A DNA stretch of 64,000 nucleotides from Micromonospora matsumotoense (GCF_900091525.1 NZ_FMCU01000004.1:310001-374000); one strand, 5' to 3'. Positions 19,898-29,227 are shown, counted from the stretch's first letter. Notes: a model not told the origin generated them from the letters alone. Program-made: numbers and translations.

Positions 19898-20452
19898 GTG
19901 GACATCCTCATGATCGGCGAGTAGAGACACCGGAGGCTAGCCCACCCGGGCGACAGAACCCGCCGTCGTCCCGCCACCCGGCGGCGGGGCCGACACCTAC
20001 CCCACCATGACTGTCGGTGATGAGTCTCGGGTCAAGGCGAACCCCGGCCGATGGAACCGCCGCCATCCGCACCGGAGGAACCGTGCCCCCGCAACCGGTT
20101 CGCTCCTGGTGGGACGGGACGCCGCGCCCGCAGGGCCGGCCGTCACCCGACCCGAGGCGAGGCGAGGGAGCACGGCCGTCCAGTTCACCGCCAGTGATGA
20201 TTCTTACTCCGCCCGGGACGGCGGGACAGGTGGGACGCCGGTGGTCGATGAGGCCGCTGGGACGGACCCGGGGCGTCCCCACGGTGCGGTAAAGACGCTG
20301 GTGGGCGGTTGCCACGCGGAGAACTGACCGAACGGACAGTGACTGCCCGTAGTCTTTCTGCTTCCGGGAGGCTGTTCGACGGACAGCCGCCGGGGTGACC
20401 CGATCGGCACTCTTAGGTCATCACCGTTCACCTTCCGTGAGGGTCACCGACC
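19898..20452. other. Divergent intergenic region, about 555 bp
   Basis: This separates the leftward MoxR-vWA operon from the rightward polysaccharide operon, so it should hold promoters for both. No convincing gene is seen; short frames here have no ribosome site or conserved look. Two inverted repeats stand out. One is at 20332-20350. The other pairs GGTGACCC (20394-20401) with GGGTCACC (20441-20448), the second arm lying directly before the ATG at 20453, where it could mask the ribosome site. Confidence 0.5.
20332..20350. promoter_or_regulatory. 19-bp near-palindrome upstream of polysaccharide operon
   Basis: ACGGaCAGT-G-ACTGcCCGT: arms match at eight of nine positions. It lies about 100 bp before the dehydrogenase start and could be an operator. 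No regulator in the window can be assigned to it. Confidence 0.3.
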
Positions 20453-21814
20453 ATGTCGCAGCTCCTGCCCGCCGCCCGGTCCGACGTCCCGGCCATCGCC
20501 CCGGCATTCCCGGCCGCCCCACCGGAGCCGGCCGCCGCCGTCACCACCGTCCCTGGGGCGCGTACCGCCGTGGTGGGCCTCGGTTACGTGGGCCTGCCGA
20601 CCAGCCTGGCCCTGGTCGCCAGCGGCGCCCGGGTGATCGGCGTGGACATCTCCCCGGACCGGCTCGACGACATCCGGGCCGACCGGGCCGACCTGCTCGA
20701 CGACGACCGGGACCGGCTCCGCGAGACGCTGCGGGCCGCCGACCCCGCGCTGCGCCTGACCACCGCGATCGGCGAGATCGCCGACGCCGACACGGTGCTG
20801 ATCTGCGTGCCCACCCCGGTGGACCGCCACCTCGCCCCGGACCTCACCGCGTTGCGGGCCGCCTGCGCGGCGGTGGTCGCCCACGCCCGCCCCGGCCAGA
20901 CCATCGTGCTCACCTCCACCAGCTATGTCGGCACCACCCGTGACCTGCTGGTCGCGCCGCTGGCCGCCCGGGGCCTGCGGGTCGGACAGGAGGTGTGGGT
21001 GGCCTTCGCCCCGGAACGGGTCGACCCCGGCAACGACCGGCACCGCCAGGAACTCACCCCCCGGGTCGTCGGCGGGACGACCCCGGACTGCACCGCGCGG
21101 GCCGCCGCCGCGCTGGCCCGGATCACCCCCCTGGTGCACCGGCTCAGCTCGCCCGAGGCCGCCGAGATGACCAAGCTGCTGGAGAACACCTTCCGGGCGG
21201 TGAACATCGCCCTGGCCAACGAGTTCGCCGACCTCTGCCGGGACCTGCACCTGGACGTCACCGAGGTGATCGACGGGGCGGACACCAAGCCGTACGGTTT
21301 CATGGCCTTCCAGCCCGGCCCCGGGGTGGGCGGGCACTGCATCCCCTGCGACCCGCACTACCTGCTCTGGCAGGTGCGCGGGCAGCGCCGCGAGGCACCC
21401 CTGATCGAGACCGCGATGCGGGGGATCGCCGCCCGCCCCCGGCGGGTCGTCGACCGCATCCGGGAACTGCTCGCCGGGGCCGGTCGTCCCCTGCTCGGGG
21501 CCCGGGTGCTGATCGCCGGGGTGACGTACAAGCCGGGGGTCGCCGACGTGCGGGAGTCCCCGGCGTTGGAGATCATCGGCGAGTTGGTCCGGGCCGGCGC
21601 GGAGGTCGGCTTCGTCGACGACCTCGTCGACACGGTCCGCACCCCCGACGGCGGGACCCTGCACCGCGTCGCCGACCACACCGACCGGGAGTGGGACCTG
21701 GTGGTCGTGCACACCGGCCAGTCCGGCCTGGACGAGGCGTGGTTGCGCGGGCAGCCCATGGTGCTCGACGCCACCTACCGGCTGGCCGGGCTGCCCCGGC
21801 GGGAGGTCGTCTGA
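20453..21814 (+). CDS. UDP-N-acetylhexosamine 6-dehydrogenase-type enzyme
   Basis: The protein has 453 residues of the UDP-glucose/GDP-mannose dehydrogenase family. The NAD site is VGLGYVGLP at 41-49, the central helix is KLLENTFRAVNIALANE, and the active-site cysteine is Cys296 in GPGVGGHCIPCDPHYLLW. That last motif matches the WbpA/WecC/TviB branch, which oxidises UDP-N-acetylhexosamines to uronic acids. UDP-glucose dehydrogenases read GFGGSCFPKD instead. The likely product is therefore a UDP-N-acetylhexosaminuronate for a surface polymer. It heads an operon with a glycosyltransferase (1-nt gap), a small membrane peptide and a deacetylase. Confidence 0.85.
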   Translation: MSQLLPAARSDVPAIAPAFPAAPPEPAAAVTTVPGARTAVVGLGYVGLPTSLALVASGARVIGVDISPDRLDDIRADRADLLDDDRDRLRETLRAADPALRLTTAIGEIADADTVLICVPTPVDRHLAPDLTALRAACAAVVAHARPGQTIVLTSTSYVGTTRDLLVAPLAARGLRVGQEVWVAFAPERVDPGNDRHRQELTPRVVGGTTPDCTARAAAALARITPLVHRLSSPEAAEMTKLLENTFRAVNIALANEFADLCRDLHLDVTEVIDGADTKPYGFMAFQPGPGVGGHCIPCDPHYLLWQVRGQRREAPLIETAMRGIAARPRRVVDRIRELLAGAGRPLLGARVLIAGVTYKPGVADVRESPALEIIGELVRAGAEVGFVDDLVDTVRTPDGGTLHRVADHTDREWDLVVVHTGQSGLDEAWLRGQPMVLDATYRLAGLPRREVV

Positions 21815-21815
21815 G

Positions 21816-23192
21816 ATGCCGGTGTCCCTGCCGGTCCGGCGCGGCCTGCGTCGGCTGCTCACCGTGCTCGCGCTGCTCCCGCTGATCGTCCTGCTGGCCC
21901 GCCAGCTGCCCCAACTGCCGTACGCCCCGCTGCTGGCGTTCTACGGCTTCGCCGTGCTCACCGCCACCGTCGCCGTGTTCTACCTGGCCTACGCCCGGTA
22001 CGTGGACCCCAGCGAGGCACCGGCGCAGCACCGGCACGCCGCCGAGTTCCCGCCGCTGCCGCCGGCTCCCCGGGTCAGCCTGCTGGTGGCGGTCAAGGAC
22101 GAGGCGGACGGGATCGAGGCGTGCGTACGGTCGATGACCGGCAGCAACCACCGGCCGTTGCAGGTGATCGTGGTCGACGACGGCTCCACCGACGGCACCG
22201 CCGAGGTGCTCGACCGGCTCGCCGCCGAACTCCCGGTCACCGTGCTGCACCTGCCCCGCAACGTCGGCAAGAAGCGGGCCCTGGTGCACGCCGCCCGGTA
22301 CGCCACCGGCGACGTGCTCGCCTTCACCGACTCCGACTGCGTACTCGCCCCGGACGCGCTGGGCCGCTGCGTCGAGGCGCTGCTGCGCCAACCGGACCTC
22401 GGCGCGGTCAGCGGCCACGCCCGCGCGCTCAACCCCGACGAGTCGCTGCTCACCCGGGTCCAGGACGTCTGGTACGAGGGTCAGTTCCGGGTCTCCAAGG
22501 CGGCCGAGGCGTCGTTCGGCGCGGTCACCTGTGTCTCCGGCCCGCTGGCGGTGTTCCGTCGGGAGGCGGTGCTCAACTACCTGCCCGCCTGGGCGGCCGA
22601 CCGTTTCCTCGGCGGCGAGTTCCGGTTCGCCACCGACCGGCAGCTCACCGGCTATGTGCTGGGACAACGCTGGATCGGCGACCGGCTCAAGCGGCGCTTC
22701 GCCGACTCGCCGTTCGTCCGCGACGAGGACCACCCGCCCCGCGCCTGGCGGGTCGGCTACGTCCGCTCGGCGAAGGTGTGGACCACCGTGCCGGCCCGGC
22801 TGCGGCCGTTCCTGCGCCAGCAGACCCGCTGGAAGAAGAGCTACGTGCGGAACCTCTTCTTCACCGGCACGTTCATGTGGCGGCGGGGCCCCGGGCCGGC
22901 CGCGCTCTACTACGGACACGCGCTCTGGGTGGCGCTGGCCCCGGCGATGGCCTTCTCCCATCTGGTCTGGGCGCCGCTGCGCGGCTGGTGGGCGGTGCCG
23001 CTGCTCTATCTGTGCGGGGTGCTGCTCAAGGGCACCGCCTGGGGGCTGGCGTACCGGTTGGACAACCCGGGTGACCCGCGCTGGGCGTACCGGCCGTTGA
23101 TGAGCGTGCTGTCCGCCACCATGCTGTCCTGGTTGCTGCCCTGGTCGGTGGGGACGATCCGTCGTGGCGTGTGGTCCCGGAGCACGGTGTGA
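21816..23192 (+). CDS. Processive membrane glycosyltransferase, GT2, HasA/NodC-like
   Basis: The protein has 458 residues. Two membrane helices lie at the N-terminus (about 12-30 and 38-60), the GT-A catalytic domain at about 85-340, and further helices at the C-terminus. Catalytic features are VVDDGS (Asp121/122), TDSD (Asp172/174), TDRQLT (Asp274, the general-base region) and QQTRW at 335-339. These are the D,D,D,QxxRW signature of processive synthases such as hyaluronan, chitin and NodC enzymes. It probably polymerises a UDP-sugar at the membrane and extrudes the chain. The upstream dehydrogenase suggests a uronic-acid sugar is at least one substrate. Confidence 0.88.
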   Translation: MPVSLPVRRGLRRLLTVLALLPLIVLLARQLPQLPYAPLLAFYGFAVLTATVAVFYLAYARYVDPSEAPAQHRHAAEFPPLPPAPRVSLLVAVKDEADGIEACVRSMTGSNHRPLQVIVVDDGSTDGTAEVLDRLAAELPVTVLHLPRNVGKKRALVHAARYATGDVLAFTDSDCVLAPDALGRCVEALLRQPDLGAVSGHARALNPDESLLTRVQDVWYEGQFRVSKAAEASFGAVTCVSGPLAVFRREAVLNYLPAWAADRFLGGEFRFATDRQLTGYVLGQRWIGDRLKRRFADSPFVRDEDHPPRAWRVGYVRSAKVWTTVPARLRPFLRQQTRWKKSYVRNLFFTGTFMWRRGPGPAALYYGHALWVALAPAMAFSHLVWAPLRGWWAVPLLYLCGVLLKGTAWGLAYRLDNPGDPRWAYRPLMSVLSATMLSWLLPWSVGTIRRGVWSRSTV

Positions 23193-23308
23193 ACGCCGGC
23201 GGTCGGCTGCTGACCCGGCTGGCCCGGGTGGCGCTCACCCTCGCCGGTGCGGTGGTGCTGGTGCTGCTCTACGCGGTGGTGTTCTCCCGGGGCGAGGTGC
23301 TCCGGTGA
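23189..23308 (+). CDS. 39-residue single-pass membrane peptide
   Basis: A short frame that fills the space between the glycosyltransferase and the deacetylase. GTG 23189 overlaps the upstream stop (GTGTGA) and its own stop overlaps the next GTG (GTGA). It encodes a basic N-terminus (MNAGGRLLTRLAR), one strongly hydrophobic helix (about 14-32) and a short charged tail. Coupling on both sides argues it is a real gene and not spacer. Small accessory subunits are known in other exopolysaccharide synthases (PgaD, for example), but I see no sequence similarity to one. Confidence 0.65.
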   Translation: MNAGGRLLTRLARVALTLAGAVVLVLLYAVVFSRGEVLR

Positions 23309-24837
23309 GGCGGCTGTGGCCCCGCGCGCTCGGCGGGTTGCTCTCGCTGGTCACCCTGCTGGTGGTGGCGGCGCCCTTCGGGGTGTCCTGGTACCTGGCC
23401 GACCTGCGGCGGCACGTCAGTGGGCAGCGGGACACCCCGGTCACCCGGGTCGACCCCGCCGACCTGCGCCGCTTCGCCGAGACGGCCGGGCGGCTGCCGG
23501 ACCGGGCCGCGCCGGTGGTGGTGGCCTACCACGACATCAGGCCGCACGGCGGCGACCCGGCGGCGACCGCACCGGCCGGTCGGGAACACTACGTGGTCAC
23601 CCCGGAGGCGTTCGACGCCCAGCTCACCGCGCTGCACACGGCCGGCTACCGGACGATCTCCTCGGCCCAGTACGTCGACTACCTGCGGGGCGGCAGCGTC
23701 CCGGCCCGCTCGGTCTACCTCACCTTCGACGACGGCACCCGGGGGCTCTGGACGTACGCCGACCCGATCCTGGAACGGCACCGCATGGTGGCCGCCTCCT
23801 ACCTGATCACCGGGCACGTGGACACCCACCGGCCGTACTACCTGAGTTGGGCGGAGGTCAGCCGGATGAGCCGCTCCGGCCGGTGGGACTTCCAGGCGCA
23901 CACCCACGACCTGCACACCCGGGTGCAGACCGCGCCGGGGCAGCTCGGCTCCCCCCTGACGCACCGGCGCTGGGAGCCGGCCACCGGCACCCGGGAGAGC
24001 CTGGCCGCCTACCGGCAGCGGCTGACCGCCGACTTCGACGCGATGTTCACCGCGTTCACCGCCCATCAGCTGCCCCGGCCGCGGCTGTTCGCGTACCCGT
24101 TCTCCGAGATCGGTGACGTGACGACCGACCCGGAGGCTGCCGCGTTCAGCCGCGACCTGATCGCCGCGCGGTTCGTCGGCGCGCTGACCAACAAGTCGCT
24201 CGCCCCGGAACCGAGCAGCCGCCGGTCGGCGGCCGACGGCCAGGTCGAGCGGGCCGAGGTGTACGCCACGACCGACACGGCCGAACTGGTCAGCGCGGTC
24301 GTCGAGCGGACGGCCGTGCCCGCCGTGGTGACCGACCCGTTCGCCCGCGCCTGGGACTGGCGTGACCAGCACGGCGAGCCGATGACCGAGCTGTCCCCAC
24401 TGACCGCCGGCCGGTTCACCGCCGACAGTCCCCGCCGCGCCTACGGCACGCTGCTCGCGTATGCCAGCGCGGACTGGACCGGCTACACGGCCGACGCCAC
24501 CGTGCGGGGTCTGCGGACCGACGGCGGCACGGTCACCCTGCTGGTCGGGGTGAACGGCGACGCCACGGTGTCGGTGCGGGTGGCGTACGGCCGGGTGGCG
24601 CTGCTGCGCGCCGGCCGGGTGGTCGCCGAGGCCGCCCTTACCCCGGCCGCCGGTCACCGGATCGCAGTCACCGTGCGCGACGGCGAGACCGTGGCCCGGG
24701 TGGACGGCGGCCCGGTCCTGCGGGTGGTCACCCCCACCGGGCCGGGGGCCACCGGCGGACTGGCCGTGGCGATCGACGACGCGCAGGGACGACCCCACCC
24801 GTCGGTCGCCGCGTTGACCGTGACGACCGACGGGTGA
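23305..24837 (+). CDS. Membrane-anchored polysaccharide deacetylase with extra C-terminal domain
   Basis: The protein has 510 residues. One N-terminal helix (about 8-30) anchors it outside the membrane. The NodB homology domain has TFDDG (Asp142/143) and the metal histidines in AHTHDLH (199-204), of the PgaB/IcaB type, which remove N-acetyl groups from poly-GlcNAc-like chains. A second domain (about 380-510) is strand-rich and resembles laminin-G or DUF1080-type sugar-binding folds. The GTG start overlaps the 39-residue peptide gene. With the GT2 enzyme it implies a partly de-acetylated surface or matrix polysaccharide. Confidence 0.85.
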   Translation: MRRLWPRALGGLLSLVTLLVVAAPFGVSWYLADLRRHVSGQRDTPVTRVDPADLRRFAETAGRLPDRAAPVVVAYHDIRPHGGDPAATAPAGREHYVVTPEAFDAQLTALHTAGYRTISSAQYVDYLRGGSVPARSVYLTFDDGTRGLWTYADPILERHRMVAASYLITGHVDTHRPYYLSWAEVSRMSRSGRWDFQAHTHDLHTRVQTAPGQLGSPLTHRRWEPATGTRESLAAYRQRLTADFDAMFTAFTAHQLPRPRLFAYPFSEIGDVTTDPEAAAFSRDLIAARFVGALTNKSLAPEPSSRRSAADGQVERAEVYATTDTAELVSAVVERTAVPAVVTDPFARAWDWRDQHGEPMTELSPLTAGRFTADSPRRAYGTLLAYASADWTGYTADATVRGLRTDGGTVTLLVGVNGDATVSVRVAYGRVALLRAGRVVAEAALTPAAGHRIAVTVRDGETVARVDGGPVLRVVTPTGPGATGGLAVAIDDAQGRPHPSVAALTVTTDG

Positions 24838-24904
24838 CAGGTCCGCTGTCGGGCGGTCCGCCCCGCCGGCTGGCCGGTGGGCCGGGTCGCTGCGGGGGCG
24901 GCGG

Positions 24905-26494
24905 TCACTCCCGCCAGCCGGCCAGCTCGACCCCCTTGCCGAGTTCGACCCGGAAGCCCAGGGTGATCTGGCCGCTCTCCCCCGGGCCGAGCCGCAGCCG
25001 CCAGGTCAGCTCGCCGAGTTCGGTGCGCTCGTCCGGTGGCGGGACGACGGTGGACTCGCGGACCGCCACCGCCTCGTCGCGGGAGACCGGCAACTGGTCG
25101 CGGACCTCGACGGTCGCCGGCCGGGGGGTGTGGTTGGCCACGCTGATCCGGTACTCCACGTCCCGCCGCCGGGTGGAGCCGAGGGTGGCCCGGGTGTCGG
25201 CCCGCCGGGTCAGCTCGCGTTCCACCCGGACCCGGTCGTCCACCCCGAGCGCCAGTTCGGTCTCCTCGCCGGGCGCCCACGTGGGCAGCCGGGTGGCGGC
25301 GACGAAGTCGGCCTCGTGGAAGACCGCCGCCGCGCCCGGCAGCAGGGTGTGCGCCGAGGTGTTGCGGACCGTCGCCCGCAGGTGCGCCTCGGCCACCCGG
25401 ACCGGCACGGTCACATGGTCGAGGCGGACCGGCAGGTCCAGCACCGCGATGACGGCCCGGTAGGCGCTGCCGTCGGCGGGCACCGCCACCGGCCGGGCCG
25501 GCCGGTAGGTCGCCGCGCTGACCCCCTGCGCGACCTCCGCCACGGCTTGGCGGATCGCCGGGCGTGGTGCGCCCCCGCGGGCCACCACACCGCCGCCCGC
25601 CGGTGCCGCGCCGGGCGCCGGGGGTGGCGGCGCGCCGAAACTCGCCACCGGCAGGTCCGCCGGCGCGGGCGCCCGCCGGACCCGGTCGAGATACCAGGGC
25701 GACAACTCGGGTACGTCGGCAGCCGCCGCCGGGCGGGCGGTGGAGAGCTGGAGCGCGCACTCCGGCCAGTCCTCGCCGGTGTCCTGGGTGACCAGACCGA
25801 ACCAGGTGACCGTCATGGTCTCCTCGACCAGCCGCAGGTCGTAGGAGGACTCCCAGCGGGCCCCGTCGACCAGGTAGCTCAGCTCCAGGTCCACTTCGGT
25901 GTCGCCGGCGTCCACCGCCACCGTCACCTCGGCGGCCAACCGGTCCGGTTCCTGCTTGCCGCCTGCGGCGGCCAACTCCCGCTCGACGGCCGACAGGTCC
26001 TCGGTCAGCGCGGTACGCCGCCGGGCCAGCCCGCGTCGGCGGCGGTGCGACTCGGCGAGTTGGGCGGCCACCGAGTCGGCGAAGGTGGCCACGTCGGTCG
26101 GGCCGGTGTCACCGGCGGCCAGCGTGCGGGCGTACGTGCTGCCGGCCCGCTCGGCCAGCCGGGTGAGGAACTGCCGCCGCTGCGTCTCGACCTCGGCGTC
26201 GTCGTCGACCTCGGCCAGTTCGTCGGCCAACTCCCGGGCCCGCCGCGTCAGTTCGCCGACCTGACCGTCGGTGCTGCGGGGCTGCCGCCAGGTGCTCACC
26301 TCCACCCCCAGGACGGTGACCGCGCCTCCGCCCCCGATGCGCAGGGAGTCCCGGCGCAGCCGTAACGGCAGGGGCGCGATCCGGATCCGATGCTCACCGG
26401 CGGTCAGCCGGGTGCCGCCCCGGCGGGTGACCCGGGCCCGGTCCGGATACACGGTGACGGCGACCACGGGGGCTTCGATCTCCACAGCGTCCAC
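24905..26494 (-). CDS. DUF4139 (mucoidy-inhibitor A-like) protein
   Basis: The protein has 529 residues. It opens with the DUF4140-type region (APVVAVTVYPDRARVTRRG), then a coiled-coil stretch rich in Glu/Arg (about 85-190), then a DUF4139 beta domain (YLVDGARWESSYDLRLVEE onward) and an Ala/Pro-rich insert near 270-300. Function of the family is unknown. The MuiA name comes from a mucoidy phenotype and says nothing about mechanism. GTG 26494 is chosen as the first start in frame with the conserved N-terminus. It follows lutC by 38 bp on the same strand and may share its transcript. Confidence 0.75.
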   Translation of the reverse strand: MDAVEIEAPVVAVTVYPDRARVTRRGGTRLTAGEHRIRIAPLPLRLRRDSLRIGGGGAVTVLGVEVSTWRQPRSTDGQVGELTRRARELADELAEVDDDAEVETQRRQFLTRLAERAGSTYARTLAAGDTGPTDVATFADSVAAQLAESHRRRRGLARRRTALTEDLSAVERELAAAGGKQEPDRLAAEVTVAVDAGDTEVDLELSYLVDGARWESSYDLRLVEETMTVTWFGLVTQDTGEDWPECALQLSTARPAAAADVPELSPWYLDRVRRAPAPADLPVASFGAPPPPAPGAAPAGGGVVARGGAPRPAIRQAVAEVAQGVSAATYRPARPVAVPADGSAYRAVIAVLDLPVRLDHVTVPVRVAEAHLRATVRNTSAHTLLPGAAAVFHEADFVAATRLPTWAPGEETELALGVDDRVRVERELTRRADTRATLGSTRRRDVEYRISVANHTPRPATVEVRDQLPVSRDEAVAVRESTVVPPPDERTELGELTWRLRLGPGESGQITLGFRVELGKGVELAGWRE

Positions 26495-26532
26495 GGCGGC
26501 GAGGGTAGCCGCAGCGCGCTCGCCCCGCCCCG

Positions 26533-27057
26533 CTACCGGTGCGGGGGAAGGCAGACGATGTCCAGGCGGCGGGGGCCGTGCACGCCCTCCACCCGGTTGA
26601 GCTCGATGTCGCTCGTCGCGGAGGGTCCGGAGATCATCGTCAGGGGGCGGGTCGGGTCGGGCAGCGCGATCACCAGGTCGGGCACGTCGGCCACGATCTG
26701 CGCGGCGCGGACCACGCAGACGTGGTGGTCGGGGACCAGGGTCAGCAACCGGCGGCCCTGCGCCACGCCCCCGTCGAGCACCAGGGTGCCGGTCTCGGCG
26801 ACGGCGAGCGCGCAACCGGTGAGCACGGCCAGCCCGGGGGCGTCCAGCTGGGCGGCGGTGAGCGTGTCGCCGGACAGGGTGGGCCGGCCCAGCCGGGCGG
26901 TCCACTCCGGTGGTGTTCCGGCCGGCAGCACCACCCCGGAAGCCCCGGCGAGCAGGGTGGCGAGCAGGTCGGGCAGCTCCGCCGGGGTACAGGGATGCAC
27001 CCCGGCACGGTAGTCCCCGGCCCGGGCGGCGAAGAGCGCGGACAGTTCAGGAGTCAT
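26533..27057 (-). CDS. lutC: LUD-domain protein, lactate utilisation subunit C
   Basis: A 174-residue LUD-domain protein that forms the small subunit of the LutABC L-lactate oxidising complex. The C-terminal signature ISGPSATSDIELNRVEGVHGP is clear, as is LVLDGGVAQGRRLL. It overlaps lutB by 11 bp. The complex converts L-lactate to pyruvate in the cytoplasm using Fe-S clusters. Confidence 0.88.
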   Translation of the reverse strand: MTPELSALFAARAGDYRAGVHPCTPAELPDLLATLLAGASGVVLPAGTPPEWTARLGRPTLSGDTLTAAQLDAPGLAVLTGCALAVAETGTLVLDGGVAQGRRLLTLVPDHHVCVVRAAQIVADVPDLVIALPDPTRPLTMISGPSATSDIELNRVEGVHGPRRLDIVCLPPHR

Positions 27058-28477
27058 GGGTCCGGTGCCACCAGTCGCGGAAGGACTCGGCGGCCGGCAG
27101 TGGGGCGTCCCGGTGCGCCGTCCACGCCGACAGCGGCCACGGTGCCCGGCGCAGCCGCCCGCCGTGCCGCCGGGTCAGCACCCGCAGGGGCCGACCGCCG
27201 GCGCGGGCCGTCCGCAGCGCCGCCCGCCACCGGCGACGGTCGCGCATCGTCCAGGCAAGCCACGCCATCGCCGCGCGTTCGGCCGCCGGCTTCGGTCCCG
27301 TCTGGCGCAGGTGGACCAGGATCGCCGGAATGTCGATCTTGACGGGACAGACGTCGTAGCAGGCCCCACAGAGCGTCGAGGCGTACGGCAGGGTCGCGTT
27401 GTGGCCGGCGTCCTGCCCGGTGAGCTGGGGCGACAGGATCGCCCCGATCGGCCCGGGATAGACCGAGCCGTAGGCGTGGCCGCCGACCCGCTCGTAGACC
27501 GGACACACGTTCAGGCAGGCCGAGCAGCGGATGCAGCGCAACGCCGCCCGGCCCACCGGGTCCGCCGCCATCCGGCGTCGACCGTTGTCCAGCAGCACGA
27601 CGTGCAGCCGGCGCGGCCCGTCGCCGGGGGTCACCCCGGTGAAGATCGAGGTGTACGGGTTCATCCGCTCACCGGTCGACGAGCGCGGCAGCAGGCGCAG
27701 GAAGTCACCGAGATCGGCGAAGCGGGGCAGCAGCTTCTCCACCCCGACCACGGCGATCAGGGTGTCCGGCAGGGTCAGGCACATCCGGCCGTTGCCCTCG
27801 GACTCGACGACCACCAGGGAGCCGGTCTCGGCCACCGCGAAGTTGGCCCCGCAGATCGCGACCCGGGCCGCCAGGAAGGTCCGCCGCAGATACTCCCGGG
27901 CGGCGCCGGCCAGCACCGCGGGGTCGTCCGAGTCGGCGTGGAAGCCGGGCATCCGACGGGCGAACAGCTCCCGGATCTGCCCCCGGTTGTAGTGGATCGC
28001 CGGCACCAGGATGTGCGACGGGGTGTCGTCGGCGAGTTGGACGATCAGCTCGGCCAGGTCGGTCTCCACCGCCGTCACCCCGGCCGCCGCCAGCGCCTCG
28101 TTGAGGCCGATCTCCTGGGTCGCCATCGACTTGACCTTCACCACCCGGTCGACGCCCTGCGCCCGGACCAGCTCGGTGACCACCGTGTTGGCGGCGGCGG
28201 CGTCCACGGCGTGGTGCACGGTCGCCCCGGCGGCGGTGGCCGCCCGCGCGAACTGCGCCACCAGCTCGGGCAGCCGGTCGATCACGTCGTCCTTGACCCG
28301 GGCCGCCCGGTCGCGCAACCGGTCCCAGTCGGGCACCTCGGCCACCACCGCGGCCCGCTTGTCCCGGATGGTACGGGTGGCGCGACCCAGGTTCGCCCGG
28401 AGCTGGGCGTCCCGCAGCGCGCCGGCCGCCGCCCGGGGGAAGGGGGTGACCGCCACGATGGGCAACTGCCGGCTCAT
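27047..28477 (-). CDS. lutB: Fe-S and LUD-domain protein, lactate utilisation subunit B
   Basis: The protein has 476 residues: an N-terminal LUD domain (about 60-300) and a ferredoxin-like C-terminus with two cluster motifs, CIRCSACLNVCP (about 315) and CGACYDVCPVK (about 368). This is the LutB/YkgF arrangement. ATG 28477 has GGAGGG seven bases upstream; longer frames upstream are not supported. It is 28 bp after lutA and overlaps lutC. It works with LutA and LutC to oxidise L-lactate. Confidence 0.92.
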   Translation of the reverse strand: MSRQLPIVAVTPFPRAAAGALRDAQLRANLGRATRTIRDKRAAVVAEVPDWDRLRDRAARVKDDVIDRLPELVAQFARAATAAGATVHHAVDAAAANTVVTELVRAQGVDRVVKVKSMATQEIGLNEALAAAGVTAVETDLAELIVQLADDTPSHILVPAIHYNRGQIRELFARRMPGFHADSDDPAVLAGAAREYLRRTFLAARVAICGANFAVAETGSLVVVESEGNGRMCLTLPDTLIAVVGVEKLLPRFADLGDFLRLLPRSSTGERMNPYTSIFTGVTPGDGPRRLHVVLLDNGRRRMAADPVGRAALRCIRCSACLNVCPVYERVGGHAYGSVYPGPIGAILSPQLTGQDAGHNATLPYASTLCGACYDVCPVKIDIPAILVHLRQTGPKPAAERAAMAWLAWTMRDRRRWRAALRTARAGGRPLRVLTRRHGGRLRRAPWPLSAWTAHRDAPLPAAESFRDWWHRTHDS

Positions 28478-28505
28478 CGCGGGCCCTCCGGATGTCGTCG
28501 GGGCG

Positions 28506-29192
28506 TCACGGGCCCGTCCCGGGCCCGGTCGCGGCGAGGATCTCGGCGTAGTGGACGGGGCGCGGGGCACCGGGCCGGCGGGCCAGGCCACCGCCGATGT
28601 GGGCCAGGCAGGAGCTGTCCGCGGCGGCCAGGTAGTCGGCGCCGGTGGCCACCGCGTGGGCGCACTTGTCGTCGAGCATGGCGCCGGAGACGGCGGCGTT
28701 CTTCAGCGCGAAGGTGCCACCGAAGCCGCAGCACTGCTCCGGCTCGGGCAGGTCCAGCAGCTCCAGGTCGCGCACCGCGCCGAGCAGTCGGCGTGGCCGG
28801 TCGCCCAGGCGCAGCATCCGCAGCCCGTGGCAGGTCGGGTGGTAGGTGACCCGGTGGGGGAAGCGGGCCCCCACATCGGTCACCGCGAGCACGTCCACCA
28901 GCAGCTCGGACAGCTCGTGCACCGGCAACCGGGTGTGCGCCCGCAGGTGGGCCACACAGGAACCGGACGGGGAGACGACGACGTCGTGGCCGGCGAACGC
29001 CGCCTCGGTGCTCCGCTCGAGCACCCGGGCCGGGTCCGGGTAGCCGGTGTTGGCGTGCAACTGGCCGCAACAGCTCTGCCCGGCGGGGAAGGTCACGGTG
29101 TGGCCGAGCCGCTCCAGCACCGTCACGGTGGCGATGCCGACGCGCGGGAAGAACGCGTCGTTGAGGCAGGTGACGAACAACGCGATGCGCAC
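28506..29192 (-). CDS. lutA: CCG-domain protein, lactate utilisation subunit A
   Basis: The protein has 228 residues and two cysteine-rich CCG motifs: SCCGQLHANTGYP near residue 35 and QCCGFGGTFALKN near 155. The spacing is typical of LutA and GlpC-like subunits that bind Fe-S clusters or heterodisulfide. GTG 29192 gives VRIALFVTCLND, the normal family N-terminus, with GAGGGGG just upstream. It is the first gene of lutABC and faces a divergent SDR gene across 200 bp. Confidence 0.88.
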   Translation of the reverse strand: MRIALFVTCLNDAFFPRVGIATVTVLERLGHTVTFPAGQSCCGQLHANTGYPDPARVLERSTEAAFAGHDVVVSPSGSCVAHLRAHTRLPVHELSELLVDVLAVTDVGARFPHRVTYHPTCHGLRMLRLGDRPRRLLGAVRDLELLDLPEPEQCCGFGGTFALKNAAVSGAMLDDKCAHAVATGADYLAAADSSCLAHIGGGLARRPGAPRPVHYAEILAATGPGTGP

Positions 29193-29227
29193 CGAGCCCC
29201 CTCGCCGTCCCCGGCCGTGTTTGACGA

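Noticed and set aside
20007..20327. Short plus-strand frames before the polysaccharide operon
   Set aside because: Arg/Pro/Gly-rich with no ribosome site, and they lie in what must be a promoter region.
20001..20450. Riboswitch in the leader of the polysaccharide operon
   Set aside because: I looked for c-di-GMP, c-di-AMP and cobalamin-type cores and found none. Only generic inverted repeats are present.
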